Origin: an uncultured Steroidobacter sp.
GTDB taxonomy: Bacteria; Pseudomonadota; Gammaproteobacteria; Steroidobacterales; Steroidobacteraceae
Length of the DNA stretch: 64,000 bases
Direction: 5' to 3'
Assembly (NCBI GenBank): GCA_937864115.1
Contig: CALMII010000057.1
Coordinates: forward strand, 61,363 to 125,362
Part shown: in pieces, positions 63,295 to 64,000 of the stretch
How the letters are laid out: each line of letters starts with the position of its first letter
How positions within the stretch are numbered: position 1 is the first letter of the stretch
Position numbers and translations under genes: made by a program
The notes under the pieces: generated by a model
What the model saw: the letters and a program-made list of their open reading frames with translations, nothing else
What the model was told of the DNA's origin: nothing
The model's database searches: none

Positions 63295-63870
63295 ATGAGA
63301 TCCGCAATGCGTTGCCGAACCGCCGCCGTCCTGCTGCTGGCTCCGTTCTTCCTGCATGCCGCGGAACAACCGGAATCACCGCCTTCCGACGCGCCGCCCT
63401 CGCGCGCCATCATGACGGTCGAGCAGGTGGTGCAATTGCTCGACGAAACCGTCGACTGGTATCGCACGCTCGGTACGCAGCAACAGGCTTCGACGCAGCC
63501 GAGCGATCTGCTGATTCTCTATGCCAATCGCCAGACGGCCGACAAGGTGATGGCGCTGGCTTTCGAGATCGCCCGCGCCAATGCGGAGCTGATCAGCAGC
63601 GAAGCCAGCGCGACGGCACAGGCGACGGACGATCCGGCGTCGCAACAGATCCGGCAGATTCAGCTGGAGCTCGATGCGCAGCGCAGCCGTGTGGCGGGCC
63701 GAGCCCAAACGGGCGAGCGGGCGCGCCCCCCGCCGCTACAGCGGTCTGCGCAGGTCCGAACGCAGCGCCCAGAACCTTTTGCACTACCGCGAAGATCGCG
63801 GTCAGATCGTGCGGCTCTACCTTGGGAAAGACAGCCTTCCCATTGTGGACCAATGGGCGGAGGCGGTTGA
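63295..63870 (+). CDS. Exported protein resembling the N-terminal region of MscS-type channels, 3' part doubtful
   Basis: The start has a signal peptide (RTAAVLLLAPFFLHA) and a helical region VEQVVQLLDETVDWYRTLGTQQQ, then SDLLILYANRQTADKVMALAFEIARANAEL. This recalls the periplasmic N-terminus of mechanosensitive (MscS-like) channels. After about base 63690 the frame becomes a Pro/Arg-rich sequence with no family character and stops at 63870, without any channel helix. So the gene is probably broken or fused here. Function assignment is tentative. Confidence 0.4.
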   Translation: MRSAMRCRTAAVLLLAPFFLHAAEQPESPPSDAPPSRAIMTVEQVVQLLDETVDWYRTLGTQQQASTQPSDLLILYANRQTADKVMALAFEIARANAELISSEASATAQATDDPASQQIRQIQLELDAQRSRVAGRAQTGERARPPPLQRSAQVRTQRPEPFALPRRSRSDRAALPWERQPSHCGPMGGGG

Positions 63871-64000
63871 TGTTGACCGTGTAGAGATGGTCGCAGACGA
63901 CATAGGCGATCCGCCCTGCAGCCTCCCCTTTGGGATTGGGATTCCTGGAGAGCTGATGAAAGTTCGTCCCCGCTTTCTGCTGCGCGCTCGTAACGGGCAG
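63692..64000. other. Unassigned open frames at the right edge
   Basis: Two frames remain open to the window end. On the plus strand, codons in phase with 63662 read through NLLHYREDRGQIVRLYLGKD to base 64000. On the minus strand a frame enters from the edge and stops at TAG 63819-63817, ending RIAYVVCDHLYTVNINRLR and then PLVHNGKAVFPR. I cannot tell which, if either, is coding. The sequence differs in character from that before 63690 and may be an inserted element. Confidence 0.35.

Noticed and set aside
63593..63853. An 86-codon minus-strand frame starting MVHNGKAVFP at the right edge
   Set aside because: Its first residues duplicate those of a longer minus-strand frame entering from the edge only because of codon phase, and no family or ribosome site supports it.

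Overview
The window is GC-rich chromosomal DNA from a gammaproteobacterium. The evidence is an rpmH-dnaA-dnaN-recF-gyrB origin block, an 804-residue GyrB, glnA controlled by NtrBC and sigma-54, an envC/yibN/grxC/secB/gpsA block, tatABC, and PBP1B followed by an LpoP-type lipoprotein. Peptide-uptake genes with an M2 (ACE-like) peptidase, hmgA and an OPT transporter suggest a free-living, peptide-using aerobe of the Xanthomonadales/Nevskiales/Steroidobacter kind; that placement is inference. No tRNA, rRNA, CRISPR array, prophage or complete insertion sequence was seen.

Layout. 1-5.9 kb: aa3-type cytochrome oxidase operon with truncated subunit I, two tandem subunit III-like genes, a subunit IV, a stand-alone protein resembling the subunit II membrane hairpin, and haem A synthesis (ctaA, ctaB). 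6-19 kb: VanZ-like protein, a lipoprotein, uvrD interrupted by a 360-residue intein, trkA-trkH, nhaA behind a candidate ion-sensing leader RNA, mrcB and an LpoP-like lipoprotein. 19-24.5 kb: an LpxH/PlcP-like metallophosphoesterase and a GT4 glycosyltransferase behind a Pho box (candidate phosphate-starvation lipid remodelling), dtd, tatABC, and a frameshifted DUF1016 nuclease gene. 24.7-30.1 kb: POT transporter, M2 peptidase and OPT transporter. 30-42 kb: YvlD-like protein, hmgA, MAPEG protein, two c-di-GMP genes interleaved with ctpA and envC, then yibN-grxC-secB-gpsA and trmL. 42-48.5 kb: dihydroorotate dehydrogenase, ntrC/ntrB, a DUF4124 protein, and glnA with a readable sigma-54/NtrC control region. 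48.6-52.3 kb: glyQS and plsC. 52.4-64 kb: gyrB-recF-dnaN-dnaA on the minus strand and rpmH-rnpA-yidD-yidC-mnmE on the plus strand, with two parS palindromes inside recF.

The most unusual feature is the intergenic DNA. At least six sequence-unrelated families of short composite repeats fill gaps between genes. Most are built alike: two long inverted arms, several with arms made of short tandem units with a 7- or 9-base period. They occupy five of the eight convergent gene junctions almost wall to wall. In at least two places they touch coding: the 3' end of the glycosyltransferase gene and the start of trkH.
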